Source: Gammaproteobacteria bacterium (lineage in GTDB: Bacteria > Pseudomonadota > Gammaproteobacteria > GCF-002020875). From it: 51,047 nt of DNA. The notes beneath the pieces are model-generated. The model saw only the letters and a list, made by a program, of their open reading frames with translations, was not told the DNA's origin and ran no database searches. Shown here one piece after another: positions 24,429 to 34,723 of the stretch (positions are counted from its first letter, which is position 1; each line of letters begins with the position of its first letter). The stretch covers positions 2,118 through 53,164 of the forward strand of contig JABGQL010000073.1 of the NCBI GenBank assembly GCA_018648825.1, given 5' to 3'. The translations under genes and the position numbers were made by a program.

Positions 24429-27392
24429 ATGAATATTCTCTCAGCGCTACGCCTCAAGACCAAGCTTATACTCATGATTGCCACGCCGTTGCTGGCGATG
24501 CTCTATTTTTCTACGGATCTGTTAATAGATAAGCGTCATCAACAGCAAGAGATGGTGCAGCTGAGCAGCCTTTCACAGCTGGCCTCTACCCTGAGTGCTC
24601 TGATCCACGAGACTCAGAAAGAGCGTGCTGCAAGTGCCGGATTTACCGGAAGTAAAGGGAAGAAGTTCGTCGATATTTTGCCTAAACAGCGTAAGTTGAC
24701 GGATCAACGGAGGGAGACCTTAAAGGCAGGGTTGGTAGGCTTTGATGCAACTCAGTATGGCGCTGGGTTTGAGAAAAAACTGGCGGCACTGTTGGCTGAT
24801 CTGAAACAGTTGGATCAGATGCGTGCGCAAATCAGTCGCTTGGAGCTTCCACTGCCCAAGGTGGTGGGGTGGTATACAGCAATGAATGCCAAGTTGTTGC
24901 AAGTGGTAGAGCAGATGCCGCATGTGGTGACGGATGCTGCACTGGTAGCGCGGATTACCGCCTATGTGAACTATCTTCAGAGTAAAGAGCGTGCAGGTAT
25001 TGAGCGTGCGGTGTTGAGTGCAACCTTTGGGGCCGACCAATTTGCACCGGGGATGTATAAGAAATTTATTGAGTTGGTAACGGCACAGAAAGATTTTCTA
25101 CATGTGTTTAACGCCATGGGTTCCGAGTCTGATAGACAGTTCTATCGTGAAACCATGCAGCATGAGTCGGTGGCTCAAGTAGAGCAGATGCGTGAAACAG
25201 CATTCAGTAAATTCGCCAGTGGCGGGTTTGGTATCGATGCAGAACACTGGTTTAAAACTATCACCCAGAAGATCAATCAGCTGAAGAGGGTGGATGACCA
25301 CTTGGCTGCTGGCATCCTGCAGCAGGCTGACAGACTGCAGTCGACGGCAACCACACTATTCCGTTTTTATATGGGGCTGATTCTGGTTTTGGTACTGTTT
25401 ACGCTCTGGATGGCGCTGCGAATTGGTGGGTCGATCCGTCACTCTGTAACCCATATGCGAGATGTGATTCGCACAGTAGTGGAGGAGGGGGACTTCTCGG
25501 TACGTGCCGATATTGATGCCCAAGATGCGGTGGGTGAGATGGCACGTACACTGGACTCTCTGTTGGAGAGCCTGCAAGACTCCATTCGTGAGACCAACCA
25601 AGTCGTCAATGATATTGCACATGGCACCTTCAATAGCCGTGTTGAGGCCGATTTCAAAGGGGAGTTATTGTTGTTAAAACAGGGGGTTAATCAGTCAGCA
25701 GAGAGTGTAGAACGCACCATGCTGGGGTTGACCGAGGTGATGAAGGCAATTACAGGGGGGGATTTCCGCTTCCGCCTGGATGGTATTGAGATGGAGGGTG
25801 AGTTCCGTCAAGTGTTGGAGCAGGCGATGGAGTCGATGGACGCCATTGTGACGGATATCAACCATGTAATGGATGCAGTTGCCAAAGGTAAGTTTGATGT
25901 TCGGGTGACTACGGTTGCTCAAGGCGATCTGGATCTATTGAAAAATAACTTGAACCGCTCATTGAATACTTTAGGAGAGGGGCTGAAAGAAGCCATTCGG
26001 GTCTCTAACCAGATGGGTGAGGGTGACCTGACTCAGTCTGTTACAGGAGATTATCGCGGCTCTTTGGCGGTGCTTAAAGACTCCATTAATGCAACACAGG
26101 CTAACTTTACCCAAATTGTCAGTAAAGTACGCTCTGCCTCTGAGCGTGTGCGTAAAGGTTCAGAAGAGATTTCACGCGGTAGTATGGATCTCTCCTCCCG
26201 TACCTCAGAGCAGGCGGCCAGCCTAGAAGAGACCGGTGCCAGCATGGAGGAGATGGCCAGTACCGTGAATATGAATGCAGACAGCGCCTCTCAGGCGAGT
26301 CAGTTAGCGGCAGAGTCACTGTTGCGTGCCGAGGAGGGGAGTCGGGTGGTTGCCGAGACGGTCAGCGCGATGCTGGGGATCAACTCATCCAGTAGTGAGA
26401 TCTCTGAAATTATCTCCTTGATTGATGGTATCGCCTTCCAGACCAATCTGCTGGCACTGAATGCAGCGGTAGAGGCGGCACGTGCAGGTGATCATGGCCG
26501 TGGGTTTGCAGTGGTTGCTGGTGAGGTACGTACATTGGCACAGCGTTCGGCGGATGCGGCTAAAGATATTAAAGGACTGATTGAGGAGAGTGGCAGCCGA
26601 ATTCAACAAGGCAGTGACTTAGTAAGCAGCAGCGGTGTAGCGCTCGACTCAATTGAAGAGTCGGTGAAGAAGATGAACGACATCTCCAGCGAGATTGAGG
26701 CAGCGACCAAAGAGCAGACACAGGGGATTAACCAAGTGAATACTGCGGTAGCGCAGCTGGACACGGTGACCCAAGAGAATGCAGCACTGGTGGAAGAGAC
26801 CGCTGCAGCCAGTTCACAGTTGAGTCAACAGGCGGATGAATTGGCGAGCATGGTCTCTCTCTTTAAATTGAGTCAAGAGGCGCAACGGCCGACATCAAGC
26901 AACCCATACACGGATGTTTTGACAAGGGCGCGATCGGCACACATTGCATGGAAGGGAAAAATTCGTGGTTTCCTAGATGGTGTGATTGAGATGGAGATGA
27001 GTCAGGCAGTTTCTCACCATGACTGTATGTTAGGGCAGTGGTTGGATAAAGAGGGGCGCAAACAATTCGCCTCATTGCCAGAGATGAAGACACTGGATAC
27101 AGTGCATGAAAAGATGCACTCCTTGATTCAGGATATTGTGAAGATGAAGAAGGCAGGGGATGGTGCAGGGGCTGAGGCACGGTTTGATGAGATTGAGCCG
27201 CTCTCGAAAGAGGTGGTTGTGCTGTTGGACAGGATCGAATCTGCGGCGGGTATGGCTTCAGCATCTCCGGTGCAGAGCAAGTCCGCAGCCTTACAGTCAG
27301 CGCCTCGACAGAGTAGGCCGACAGCTCAGCGAACTGCAGCTACCCCCCCACCTGTTTCGCATGCTGGTGATTCCGACTGGGCATCATTCTAG
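24429..27392 (+). CDS. NIT-HAMP-MCP-CZB chemoreceptor
   Basis: 987 residues. Membrane helix about 12-30, periplasmic NIT-type sensor (about 45-290, with [13 protein letters not shown] and the second-half [10 protein letters not shown]), helix about 305-325, HAMP and further HAMP-like repeats to about 555, methyl-accepting signalling domain about 560-800 (tip [22 protein letters not shown]), then a CZB zinc-binding domain ([27 protein letters not shown]). The chain ends DWASF, like the xWxxF tail that tethers CheR/CheB. NIT domains sense nitrate or nitrite in characterised proteins, and CZB domains sense zinc or hypochlorous acid. An FNR box precedes it, and a c-di-GMP gene follows 28 bases later. 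Paralogue of the receptor at 38441. Confidence 0.88.
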   Translation: MNILSALRLKTKLILMIATPLLAMLYFSTDLLIDKRHQQQEMVQLSSLSQLASTLSALIHETQKERAASAGFTGSKGKKFVDILPKQRKLTDQRRETLKAGLVGFDATQYGAGFEKKLAALLADLKQLDQMRAQISRLELPLPKVVGWYTAMNAKLLQVVEQMPHVVTDAALVARITAYVNYLQSKERAGIERAVLSATFGADQFAPGMYKKFIELVTAQKDFLHVFNAMGSESDRQFYRETMQHESVAQVEQMRETAFSKFASGGFGIDAEHWFKTITQKINQLKRVDDHLAAGILQQADRLQSTATTLFRFYMGLILVLVLFTLWMALRIGGSIRHSVTHMRDVIRTVVEEGDFSVRADIDAQDAVGEMARTLDSLLESLQDSIRETNQVVNDIAHGTFNSRVEADFKGELLLLKQGVNQSAESVERTMLGLTEVMKAITGGDFRFRLDGIEMEGEFRQVLEQAMESMDAIVTDINHVMDAVAKGKFDVRVTTVAQGDLDLLKNNLNRSLNTLGEGLKEAIRVSNQMGEGDLTQSVTGDYRGSLAVLKDSINATQANFTQIVSKVRSASERVRKGSEEISRGSMDLSSRTSEQAASLEETGASMEEMASTVNMNADSASQASQLAAESLLRAEEGSRVVAETVSAMLGINSSSSEISEIISLIDGIAFQTNLLALNAAVEAARAGDHGRGFAVVAGEVRTLAQRSADAAKDIKGLIEESGSRIQQGSDLVSSSGVALDSIEESVKKMNDISSEIEAATKEQTQGINQVNTAVAQLDTVTQENAALVEETAAASSQLSQQADELASMVSLFKLSQEAQRPTSSNPYTDVLTRARSAHIAWKGKIRGFLDGVIEMEMSQAVSHHDCMLGQWLDKEGRKQFASLPEMKTLDTVHEKMHSLIQDIVKMKKAGDGAGAEARFDEIEPLSKEVVVLLDRIESAAGMASASPVQSKSAALQSAPRQSRPTAQRTAATPPPVSHAGDSDWASF

Positions 27393-27420
27393 TTTTTTGT
27401 AACAGAACCGGAACGGAGTA

Positions 27421-29913
27421 GTGGCACGTTCAACGTTATCACGCAGTAGCTTAATTACAGCGACTGCGTTTACCGGCATCTTGCTGTTCTTGGCGGTTGC
27501 GGTCTACTACTCTGCCCAAGGGGTCTCTCCAGTGATTAATCAGCTGGAGCGTGCGACCGACATCCGGCTGAAAAAAAGTCTACTGGTGAACCGTATGGTT
27601 ATGGCGGGTAACCGTCGTGCGCTACTGCTCTCTAAGATCTCTCACGTTCAAGACCCGTTTGAACGTGACCAGTTGTTGATGCAGGTCTTTGAGCATGGTG
27701 CAGACTTTCTTGAGGCGCGTAGTGAATTGGTGAAGTTACCGCTGGACCAGTCAGAGCAGCAGTTACTGAGTGACCAAGCTGTGGTGATGAGTAAGTTGAC
27801 TGCCAAGGTGAATCAAGTGATTGCACTGATTGAAGAGGAGCGGCTGGTTGAGGCGCAATCCTTGTTAATGGAACAGGTGGTTCAGCGGCAGGGGGTAATG
27901 CTGGGCTCTCTCTCCCAGTTGGGGCGCTATCAGCAGGTGATGCAGTACCGAGATATCTCTGAGATCCGTAACAGTGCCGAGCTACACAAAGAGAAAATTA
28001 CCGATTCTGGGTTAGCGGTGATGCTGGTGGTGGTATTGATTGCTGCGGGGGTGTTAAGGGCGCTCTCACTGGGGGAGCGGGAGAGACGCTTGGCACATCA
28101 GCGGCTGGAGGAGAGTCATAAAAAATTGAGTCAGTCTCTGCTTGAGTTGGGGGAGAGCAACCAAATTAATAGTGATCGACAATACGCACTGGATCAGTCT
28201 GCGCTGGTGTTGATGACCGGTGTTGACGGGAAAATCTCCTATGTGAATGATAAGTATTGTGAGGTGAGTGGTTACCCAAGGGGTGAGTTATTAGGCTGGA
28301 CACCACGTATCTTTAACTCAGGGCAGCACCCAGACTCCTTCTGGGAGCAGTTCTGGAAGCAAATTATGAGCGGTGAAGTGGTGCAGCGGGAGATCTGCAA
28401 CCGTAACCACGAGGGTGAAGAGTTCTGGATCTCCAGTACCGTAACCCCATTGATGGAGGCAGGAACCCCCCGTGGGTTTCTGGTGATCGCATTTGATGTA
28501 ACCGATCGCAAGTGGATGGAGGATGAGCTGCAACAGAGTCACGATGCTTGGCGTAGAGAGCTGGAGAAGCGCCACAGTGAGATCTCTCAGATGGCCTTTC
28601 TTGCGAGCCATGATACCTTGACGCAGTTACCCAATCAGGAGCTGTTATTGGATCGACTCTCCCATGCGATCAAACGCAGTGAGGATGATCCAGAACACGT
28701 TGGGTTTGCTCTCCATCAACTCGACCTGATGAACTTCAGGGTGGTTAATGAGGGGATGGGAACAGCGGTTGGTGATCAGCTGCTGATCCATGTGGCAGCA
28801 CGGATCAAAAAAATGCTCCCCGCATCAGCCACTGTTGCGCGTATGAGTGGAAAGAAATTTGCGATCTTTAGAGAGGAGGGGGGCGAGAGCGCGGAAGAGA
28901 GTAGCGAGCTGATTCAGCAAATATTGACGCGCCTGCAGATGCCATTTCAAGTGGGGGGGCATACCATCCACTTGGAGATTGCGATGGGGATTGCGCTCTA
29001 CCCTGATGATGGCGACCATGCCGACCTGTTGATGAGCCACGCCTCAGCAGCACTGCACCTCGCCAAAGAGCAGGAGCAGCGTTATGTTTACTACAAGCAG
29101 GAGCTGAATGAGCTCGCACAACGCCATGCGTTGTTGATGCATGATCTGCGCCGTGCGGTACAGCAAGGAGAGTTTGAACTCTATTATCAGCCTAAGATTT
29201 CACTACAGGATGACCGAATTCAAGGGGCAGAGGCGCTGATTCGTTGGCAGCATCCAGAGCGCGGTCTGCTTGCCCCCGTTGAGTTTGTCTCGTTGTTGGA
29301 GTCGAGTGGATTAATTCAAACACTGGGGCGTTGGATTCTACAGCAGGCTTGTATGCAGGCGAAGCAGTGGATGGATAGTGGTGTGAGTGCATCAGATTCA
29401 TTCCATATAGCGGTTAATATCAGTGTAGATCAATTGCAGTCATATCAAATTGTAGAGACGGTGAAACAGGCGCTGGATCAATCTGGGTTGCCCCCACACT
29501 GTCTAGAGCTAGAGATTACTGAGTCACACTATATGGATCAGCTGGAACTATCTCTGCAGCATCTGGTCGCGTTGCGTGAGATCGGGGTACAGGTTGCGAT
29601 TGATGACTTTGGAACCGGGCACTCTTCACTCGCCTACCTGTTGCATCTACCAATTGATATCTTGAAGATTGATAAATGTTTTATTGATCATATCCCCGAT
29701 AATCCACAAGACCTGTTTCTTGCGGAGACCATTTTAAGTATCGGAGAGCGCTTGAAGTTAAAAGTGGTTGCGGAGGGCGTGGAGCACGAGAAACAGCTGC
29801 AGTGGCTCAAACAGGTTGGGTGTGATCAAGTACAAGGGTACCTCTTCAGTCGCCCTCTTTCGGTTACAGAGTTTGAGCAGTGGGTTATTGAGCACCAAGA
29901 AAACCTCAAATAA
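27421..29913 (+). CDS. Membrane PAS-degenerate GGDEF-EAL protein, probable c-di-GMP phosphodiesterase
   Basis: 830 residues from GTG. Two membrane helices (about 12-32 and 196-214) frame a helical periplasmic sensor; then a PAS domain (about 256-370), GGDEF-like domain (about 400-550) and EAL domain (about 575-825). The GGDEF signature is replaced by SGKKF near 476-480, so cyclase activity should be lost. The EAL side keeps EALIRW, the Asp pair in DDFGTG and QGYLFSRP, so c-di-GMP hydrolysis is expected. It is probably cotranscribed with the upstream chemoreceptor, linking taxis to the motile/sessile switch. Confidence 0.87.
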   Translation: MARSTLSRSSLITATAFTGILLFLAVAVYYSAQGVSPVINQLERATDIRLKKSLLVNRMVMAGNRRALLLSKISHVQDPFERDQLLMQVFEHGADFLEARSELVKLPLDQSEQQLLSDQAVVMSKLTAKVNQVIALIEEERLVEAQSLLMEQVVQRQGVMLGSLSQLGRYQQVMQYRDISEIRNSAELHKEKITDSGLAVMLVVVLIAAGVLRALSLGERERRLAHQRLEESHKKLSQSLLELGESNQINSDRQYALDQSALVLMTGVDGKISYVNDKYCEVSGYPRGELLGWTPRIFNSGQHPDSFWEQFWKQIMSGEVVQREICNRNHEGEEFWISSTVTPLMEAGTPRGFLVIAFDVTDRKWMEDELQQSHDAWRRELEKRHSEISQMAFLASHDTLTQLPNQELLLDRLSHAIKRSEDDPEHVGFALHQLDLMNFRVVNEGMGTAVGDQLLIHVAARIKKMLPASATVARMSGKKFAIFREEGGESAEESSELIQQILTRLQMPFQVGGHTIHLEIAMGIALYPDDGDHADLLMSHASAALHLAKEQEQRYVYYKQELNELAQRHALLMHDLRRAVQQGEFELYYQPKISLQDDRIQGAEALIRWQHPERGLLAPVEFVSLLESSGLIQTLGRWILQQACMQAKQWMDSGVSASDSFHIAVNISVDQLQSYQIVETVKQALDQSGLPPHCLELEITESHYMDQLELSLQHLVALREIGVQVAIDDFGTGHSSLAYLLHLPIDILKIDKCFIDHIPDNPQDLFLAETILSIGERLKLKVVAEGVEHEKQLQWLKQVGCDQVQGYLFSRPLSVTEFEQWVIEHQENLK

Positions 29914-29997
29914 ATTCTGCACTCGCAGCCATTAACTGATCAAAATTGTCGGGATTTACGCTGCGATTCGATTCAGGATTCGATATACTTCGCAGCT

Positions 29998-30924
29998 ATG
30001 GCCCTGACTGACTATATCCACACCTTTGGTAGCACGATGCAAGCTCGTTTTGGCGAGCGCGTACATAAGGTCTCGATTGATGCAGGATTTACCTGCCCCA
30101 ATATTGATGGCTCTAAAGGGCGGGGCGGGTGCACCTTCTGTAATAATGTCTCTTTCAGTCCGCATGGGCGTAACCAACGCCCAGTTGCAGAGCAGATTGA
30201 GTCAGGGCGGCAGGTGATCCGCAAGCGCACCGGTGCGCAGCGCTATATCGCCTATTTTCAAGCCTACACCAACACCTATGCGGACCCGAAGGTGCTCGAT
30301 AAGATGTATCGCGAGGCACTGGCAGAGCCCGATGTAGTGGGGTTGTCTGTCGGCACCCGTCCTGACTGTGTGCCCGATCCGGTGCTTGACCTGCTGGCGG
30401 CCTATCGTGAAGAGGGGTATGAGGTGTGGCTGGAGCTGGGGTTGCAGTCTGCCTTTGATGAGACGCTGGACCGGGTTAATCGTCTCCACTATTTTTCCGA
30501 ATACAGACAAGCTGTGCGGGCAACCCAGCTGCGGGGACTGCAGCTCTGTACCCACCTGATTGCGGGACTGCCGGGAGAGGGGGCAGAACACCATCGGGAG
30601 ACCATGGATCGAGTACTGGAGCTGGGGACCGATGGACTCAAATTTCACCCGCTGCATGTGGTCAAGGGGACCATGCTGGCCAATGAGTGGCGGCGTGGCG
30701 AGTTTGAGCCGATGACCCAAGAAGCTTATGTAAACAGTGTGGTAGACTGGATTGAACAGGCACCACGAGAGATGATCTACCACCGATTGACCGCAACCGC
30801 CTCCGAAAATATTCTGTTAACCCCGCAGTGGTGTAACAAAAAATGGAAGGTATTGAATGCTATTGAGGATGAGTTGGCGCGTCGTCAGGTGCGAAATGCA
30901 ATGCCACAGGTAAAAGTTGTATGA
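29998..30924 (+). CDS. yhcC: YhcC family radical SAM protein
   Basis: 308 residues, TIGR01212-type radical SAM. Cluster cysteines C33, C45 and C48 are spaced as in YhcC (CPNIDGSKGRGGCTFCNN). YFQAYTNTYA and LGLQSAFDETL are family stretches, as is the C-terminal RLTATASENILLTPQWCNKKW. The biochemical role of the family is unsettled; a link to aerobic/anaerobic metabolism or tRNA-related chemistry has been suggested. It ends in an ATGA overlap with ubiM, so the two form an operon. Ribosome site weak; ATG 29998 chosen by family length. Confidence 0.88.
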   Translation: MALTDYIHTFGSTMQARFGERVHKVSIDAGFTCPNIDGSKGRGGCTFCNNVSFSPHGRNQRPVAEQIESGRQVIRKRTGAQRYIAYFQAYTNTYADPKVLDKMYREALAEPDVVGLSVGTRPDCVPDPVLDLLAAYREEGYEVWLELGLQSAFDETLDRVNRLHYFSEYRQAVRATQLRGLQLCTHLIAGLPGEGAEHHRETMDRVLELGTDGLKFHPLHVVKGTMLANEWRRGEFEPMTQEAYVNSVVDWIEQAPREMIYHRLTATASENILLTPQWCNKKWKVLNAIEDELARRQVRNAMPQVKVV

Positions 30925-32174
30925 GTAAATTTGATGTTGTTGTGATTGGTGCTGGAACAGCTGGGCTGGGATTCGGTTGTTCGCTCGCAGATTCAGGGTT
31001 GAGCGTTCTCATCTTAGAGCGCCAAGCGCTGACAGAAATTGAGAACCCCGCATTTGATGGGCGTGACTTCGCCATTACCCACCTCTCCAAAAAGCTCCTG
31101 CAGCAGCTCAATATCTGGGAGCGTATCCCTCAACAGGAGATCGCTCCACTGCGAGAGGCGAAGGTGCTGGATGGTGAGTCGGACTACACGCTGGCATTCA
31201 ATACCGAAGGGCGCTCCGTCAATGAGCTGGGGTATCTGATCTCCAACCATGTGATCCGCAAAGCGACCTATGAGCAGCTGCTGGAGGCGGACAATGTTGA
31301 ACTGCGCACCGATGTAGAGGTGAGTGGGCTGAAAGCCGATCAACAAGGTGCTGTGGTGACGCTGGCTGATGGTAGTGAGATTGAGGCTCAGATGGCGGTC
31401 TCTGCGGATACCCGCTTCTCCGCAACCCGCCGGATGATGGGGCTCTCTGCTGAGATGTTTGATTTTGGGCGTACTGCGATCGTCTGTCGTGCTGAACATG
31501 AGCTGTCGAATGAGGCTACTGCGCTAGAGTGTTTCCGTTATGGTCGTACTCTCGCTCTGCTGCCACTCAATGGTGATGAGTCTTCAGTGGTGATCACCGT
31601 TCCCTCCAGTCAGGCTGATCGTTATATGCAGATGGATGATGCCGAATTTAACGCCACCATCGAAGAGGGGCTGGGGGGGCGTTATGGCAAGATGAGCCTG
31701 AGTACCGAGCGTTTCTCCTATCCGCTGGTTGCTGTTCATGCCAATAAAATGGTGGGTAACCGCTATGCACTGTTGGGTGATGCGGCGGTGGGGATGCACC
31801 CCGTAACCGCACACGGCTTCAATCTGGGGCTACGGGGGCAACACACCTTGGCGGAACGGATGAAGCAGGCACTGGCGCGTGGGGAGTCGTTCTACAGTGA
31901 TGAGGTGTTGAGCCACTATAACCAGAAACAGCAGCTGGCGAGCCGTCCGATCTACCACGGTACCAACAGTATAGTGCGCCTCTTTACCACGGATAGTGCT
32001 CCAGCGAAGCTATTGAGAAAGGCCGCGTTGCGTTTTGGTAACCACTTCCCTCCAGTACAGTGGGGTATCATTCACAAACTAACCGAGGTCGGGGGCATGA
32101 GTGGCCTTTCACTGCCTACCGTCCCTTCAATGAAGGGGTTCAGTGGAAAAATCCCACACTACTCCAGCCGTTAG
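30921..32174 (+). CDS. ubiM: UbiM-type FAD-dependent ubiquinone hydroxylase
   Basis: 417 residues, class A flavin monooxygenase of the UbiH/F/I/M group. The N-terminal VVVIGAGTAGLGFGCSLADSG is the FAD motif; ENPAFDGRDFAITHLSKKLLQQL and the later LLGDAAVGMHPVTAHGFNLGLRG are typical, the latter being the GD flavin motif. The opening and the REAKVLDGES region look most like UbiM, which hydroxylates the ubiquinone ring with O2, sometimes at more than one position. It is translationally coupled to yhcC and lies about 90 bases before the O2-independent ubiUVT genes. Assignment to UbiM over UbiF/UbiH rests on recalled family patterns. Confidence 0.8.
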   Translation: MSKFDVVVIGAGTAGLGFGCSLADSGLSVLILERQALTEIENPAFDGRDFAITHLSKKLLQQLNIWERIPQQEIAPLREAKVLDGESDYTLAFNTEGRSVNELGYLISNHVIRKATYEQLLEADNVELRTDVEVSGLKADQQGAVVTLADGSEIEAQMAVSADTRFSATRRMMGLSAEMFDFGRTAIVCRAEHELSNEATALECFRYGRTLALLPLNGDESSVVITVPSSQADRYMQMDDAEFNATIEEGLGGRYGKMSLSTERFSYPLVAVHANKMVGNRYALLGDAAVGMHPVTAHGFNLGLRGQHTLAERMKQALARGESFYSDEVLSHYNQKQQLASRPIYHGTNSIVRLFTTDSAPAKLLRKAALRFGNHFPPVQWGIIHKLTEVGGMSGLSLPTVPSMKGFSGKIPHYSSR

Positions 32175-32183
32175 TCGCTGCCT

Positions 32184-32204
32184 TTGAGAGTTGACCTCTC
32201 TCAA
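32184..32204. terminator. Small hairpin after ubiM, weak terminator candidate
   Basis: Inverted repeat TTGAGAG/CTCTCAA with a seven-base loop, 10 bases after the ubiM stop. No T-run follows on the plus strand, so it may only attenuate or stabilise the transcript before ubiU. Confidence 0.3.
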
Positions 32205-32264
32205 TTAAAATACCGCTACTTATTGATATAGTTACCGCTTCTTTCTAGTAAACGCAGGTGTGTG

Positions 32265-33263
32265 ATGGAATTGGTCTGCCCGGCAGGGAACTTACCTTCA
32301 CTGAAGGCGGCGGTCGATCAGGGCGCGGATGCGGTCTATATTGGTTTCAAGGATGAGACCAATGCGCGTAATTTTGCGGGCCTCAACTTTACCTCCAAAA
32401 ATATCCAACAAGGCATAGAGTATGCGCATCAGCGTGGTTCTCGGTTGTTTGTTGCGATCAACACCTTTCCACAACCGAATGGCTGGCACCACTGGACCGA
32501 AGCGGTTGACCGTGCGGCTGAGGCGGGTGTGGATGCAATCATTTTGGCGGACTTGGGTATTCTCGACTATGCGGCCAACCGCTGGCCCGATCTCAATCTA
32601 CACCTCTCGGTTCAAGGCTCTGCGACCAACTATGAAGCGCTCCACTATCTCCAACGTACCTTCGGTATCCGTCGGGCCGTGATTCCTCGCGTGCTCTCTG
32701 CGGCACAGGTGGCCCACCTTTCTGAGCACAGTCCGGTTCCGTTGGAGCTGTTTGGCTTTGGTAGCCTCTGTGTGATGGTCGAAGGGCGTTGCTTGCTCTC
32801 CTCCTATGCGACTGGGCGTTCTCCAAATACCTACGGAGCCTGCTCACCCGGCAGCCATGTAGAGTGGGTGGAGCAGCCTAATGGTATCACCGAGACTCGC
32901 CTTGGGGGTATCTTGGTAGACCGTTTTGGTTCCAATGAACATGCCGGTTACCCCACCATCTGCAAAGGGCGTTTTGAGGTACAGGGCAAGGAGGGGTATG
33001 CCATCGAGGAGCCGACCAGCTTGAACACACTGGAGCTGCTGCCAGAGATGATGGCAATGGGAATCGGTGCAGTCAAAATTGAGGGGCGGCAGCGCAGCCC
33101 CGCCTATGTGTCGCAGGTGACACGGGTGTGGCGCGATGCCATTGATGCCTGTAAACGTAACCCCTCGGGGTTTCAGGTGCAGAGCGAGTGGAATGCAGCC
33201 TTGAGCAAAGTGGCCGAAGGGGCGCAGACCACACTGGGTGCCTACCATCGGGCGTGGCAGTAA
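32265..33263 (+). CDS. ubiU: O2-independent ubiquinone hydroxylation protein UbiU
   Basis: 332 residues, U32-peptidase-like iron-sulfur protein. It pairs with UbiV to hydroxylate the ubiquinone ring without O2. The 4Fe-4S ligands are C169, C176, C193 and C233, nearly identical in number to the E. coli set (169, 176, 193, 232). The start MELVCPAGNLPSLKAAVDQGADAVYIGF is the UbiU opening; ATG 32265 was chosen over the GTG one codon earlier because it matches the family start and has AGG six bases upstream. ubiV begins 11 bases after its stop. Confidence 0.93.
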   Translation: MELVCPAGNLPSLKAAVDQGADAVYIGFKDETNARNFAGLNFTSKNIQQGIEYAHQRGSRLFVAINTFPQPNGWHHWTEAVDRAAEAGVDAIILADLGILDYAANRWPDLNLHLSVQGSATNYEALHYLQRTFGIRRAVIPRVLSAAQVAHLSEHSPVPLELFGFGSLCVMVEGRCLLSSYATGRSPNTYGACSPGSHVEWVEQPNGITETRLGGILVDRFGSNEHAGYPTICKGRFEVQGKEGYAIEEPTSLNTLELLPEMMAMGIGAVKIEGRQRSPAYVSQVTRVWRDAIDACKRNPSGFQVQSEWNAALSKVAEGAQTTLGAYHRAWQ

Positions 33264-33274
33264 CGGAGTTGATG

Positions 33275-34180
33275 ATGAAGATTTCACTCGCCCCTATCGC
33301 CTACTACTGGTCGGAAGAGGACATCCGTACATTCTACCGACAAGTTGCCGAGACCCCTGTGGATATCGTCTATCTGGGGGAGACCATCTGCTCCAAGCGC
33401 CGTTCACTCAATAGTGACCAATGGATTGAGATTGCGCAAGAGTTGGCGCAGGCGGGGAAAACGGTGGTGCTCTCCACTATGGTGCTGCTGGAAGCGGAGT
33501 CGGAGTTGAAGACGCTACGCCGCATCTGTAGCAATGGCGAATTTCTGGTGGAGGCCAATGATCTCGCTGCGGTGAATCGATGCAGCGAGGCATCTATCCC
33601 CTTTGTTGCGGGACATGCATTGAACCTCTATAACAGCACGGCCATCGCGCGCTTGGCGAAGTCAGGAATGGTGCGTTGGCAACTTCCCGTTGAGCTCTCT
33701 GAGGATACCTTGCAGCAGCTCCACCAGCAGCGTCCTGATGGGGTAGAGACTGAAGTGCAGGTGTGGGGTAAATTGCCGCTCGCCTATGCGGCCCGTTGCT
33801 ATACCGCCCGCCACTACAATCTGCCGAAGGATGACTGCCAATACCGCTGTCTGGATGATCCCGATGGAATGATGATGCGCACCAAAGAGGGGCAATCCTT
33901 TCTCACCATTAACGGTATTCAGACGCAATCAGCCCAGTACAGCAATTTGGTTGGGGTGTTGGATGAGATCAACACAATGGGTGTTGAGGTGATACGCGTA
34001 GCCCCCCATCTGCGTTTTACCCCTAAAATTCTGCAGCTACTGGATCGTGTTCGTCAGGGAGAGCTGTCCCCCGAACAGGGCAAACTTGAGATAGATAAGC
34101 TCTATCCAGAGCCGAGTGTCGATGGGTACTGGTATGGTGAAGCGGGGATTCAGCAACATCAAGCGCTTTTGGATGAGTAG
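33275..34180 (+). CDS. ubiV: O2-independent ubiquinone hydroxylation protein UbiV
   Basis: 301 residues, partner of UbiU. Cluster cysteines C39, C175, C188 and C192 (RCYTARHYNLPKDDCQYRC) keep the E. coli spacing (39, 180, 193, 197 with a five-residue shift). The ATG at 33275 was chosen over 33272 because GGAG then lies six bases upstream and the first cysteine falls at 39. It sits between ubiU and ubiT with gaps of 11 and 19 bases, as expected for a single transcript. Confidence 0.93.
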   Translation: MKISLAPIAYYWSEEDIRTFYRQVAETPVDIVYLGETICSKRRSLNSDQWIEIAQELAQAGKTVVLSTMVLLEAESELKTLRRICSNGEFLVEANDLAAVNRCSEASIPFVAGHALNLYNSTAIARLAKSGMVRWQLPVELSEDTLQQLHQQRPDGVETEVQVWGKLPLAYAARCYTARHYNLPKDDCQYRCLDDPDGMMMRTKEGQSFLTINGIQTQSAQYSNLVGVLDEINTMGVEVIRVAPHLRFTPKILQLLDRVRQGELSPEQGKLEIDKLYPEPSVDGYWYGEAGIQQHQALLDE

Positions 34181-34199
34181 AAACTGAGAAGAGTAGAAA

Positions 34200-34709
34200 A
34201 TGATGCAACAGACGATAGAAGAAAATAGCAACACAGCCTCCTCCCTGCCCCGTATACCTCCACTGCTGGCAAAGCCGCTGCAGTTGATCCCCAATGTGGT
34301 CCATACAAAATTGCTGGTTACGCTGCTCAACCACCTGTTTCAGCAGCAGCTGAAGGAGGGAGAGTTTGACTGTCTGGAGGGGCGCACCGCAGCCATTCGT
34401 CTGATCGATGGTGAGGTAGAGTTTCGCTTTACCAAAGGGCGCAACTGGCTGGTCGAACACGGTGGTGAAGGTCCACTGGATCTAGTGATCAGTGGCACCC
34501 TGTATGATTTTGTTCAGCTCTCGTTGGGGCGAGAAGATCCAGACACCCTCTTCTTTCAGCGTCGTATCCGCCTACAGGGAGATGTAGAGCTGGGGCTGGA
34601 GGTGAAGAACCTGATCTATGGCATGGAGCTGGATACGCTATCGATTCCTGCGCCACTGCGTGAGGCAGTAAAGCGAGGGGTTGCACAGCTTAACCGGACT
34701 ACGCATTGA
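34200..34709 (+). CDS. ubiT: Ubiquinone anaerobic biosynthesis accessory factor UbiT (SCP2 domain)
   Basis: 169 residues with an SCP2 lipid-binding fold (about 45-145: FDCLEGRTAAIRLIDGEVEF, LDLVISGTLYDFVQLSLGREDPDTLFFQRRI). UbiT is the anaerobic counterpart of UbiJ and is thought to bind the isoprenoid ring intermediates for UbiUV. Completes the ubiUVT operon, 19 bases after ubiV. Start at the first of two ATGs (34200 or 34203). Confidence 0.9.
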   Translation: MMQQTIEENSNTASSLPRIPPLLAKPLQLIPNVVHTKLLVTLLNHLFQQQLKEGEFDCLEGRTAAIRLIDGEVEFRFTKGRNWLVEHGGEGPLDLVISGTLYDFVQLSLGREDPDTLFFQRRIRLQGDVELGLEVKNLIYGMELDTLSIPAPLREAVKRGVAQLNRTTH

Positions 34710-34723
34710 TGTAGACTAAAGTC

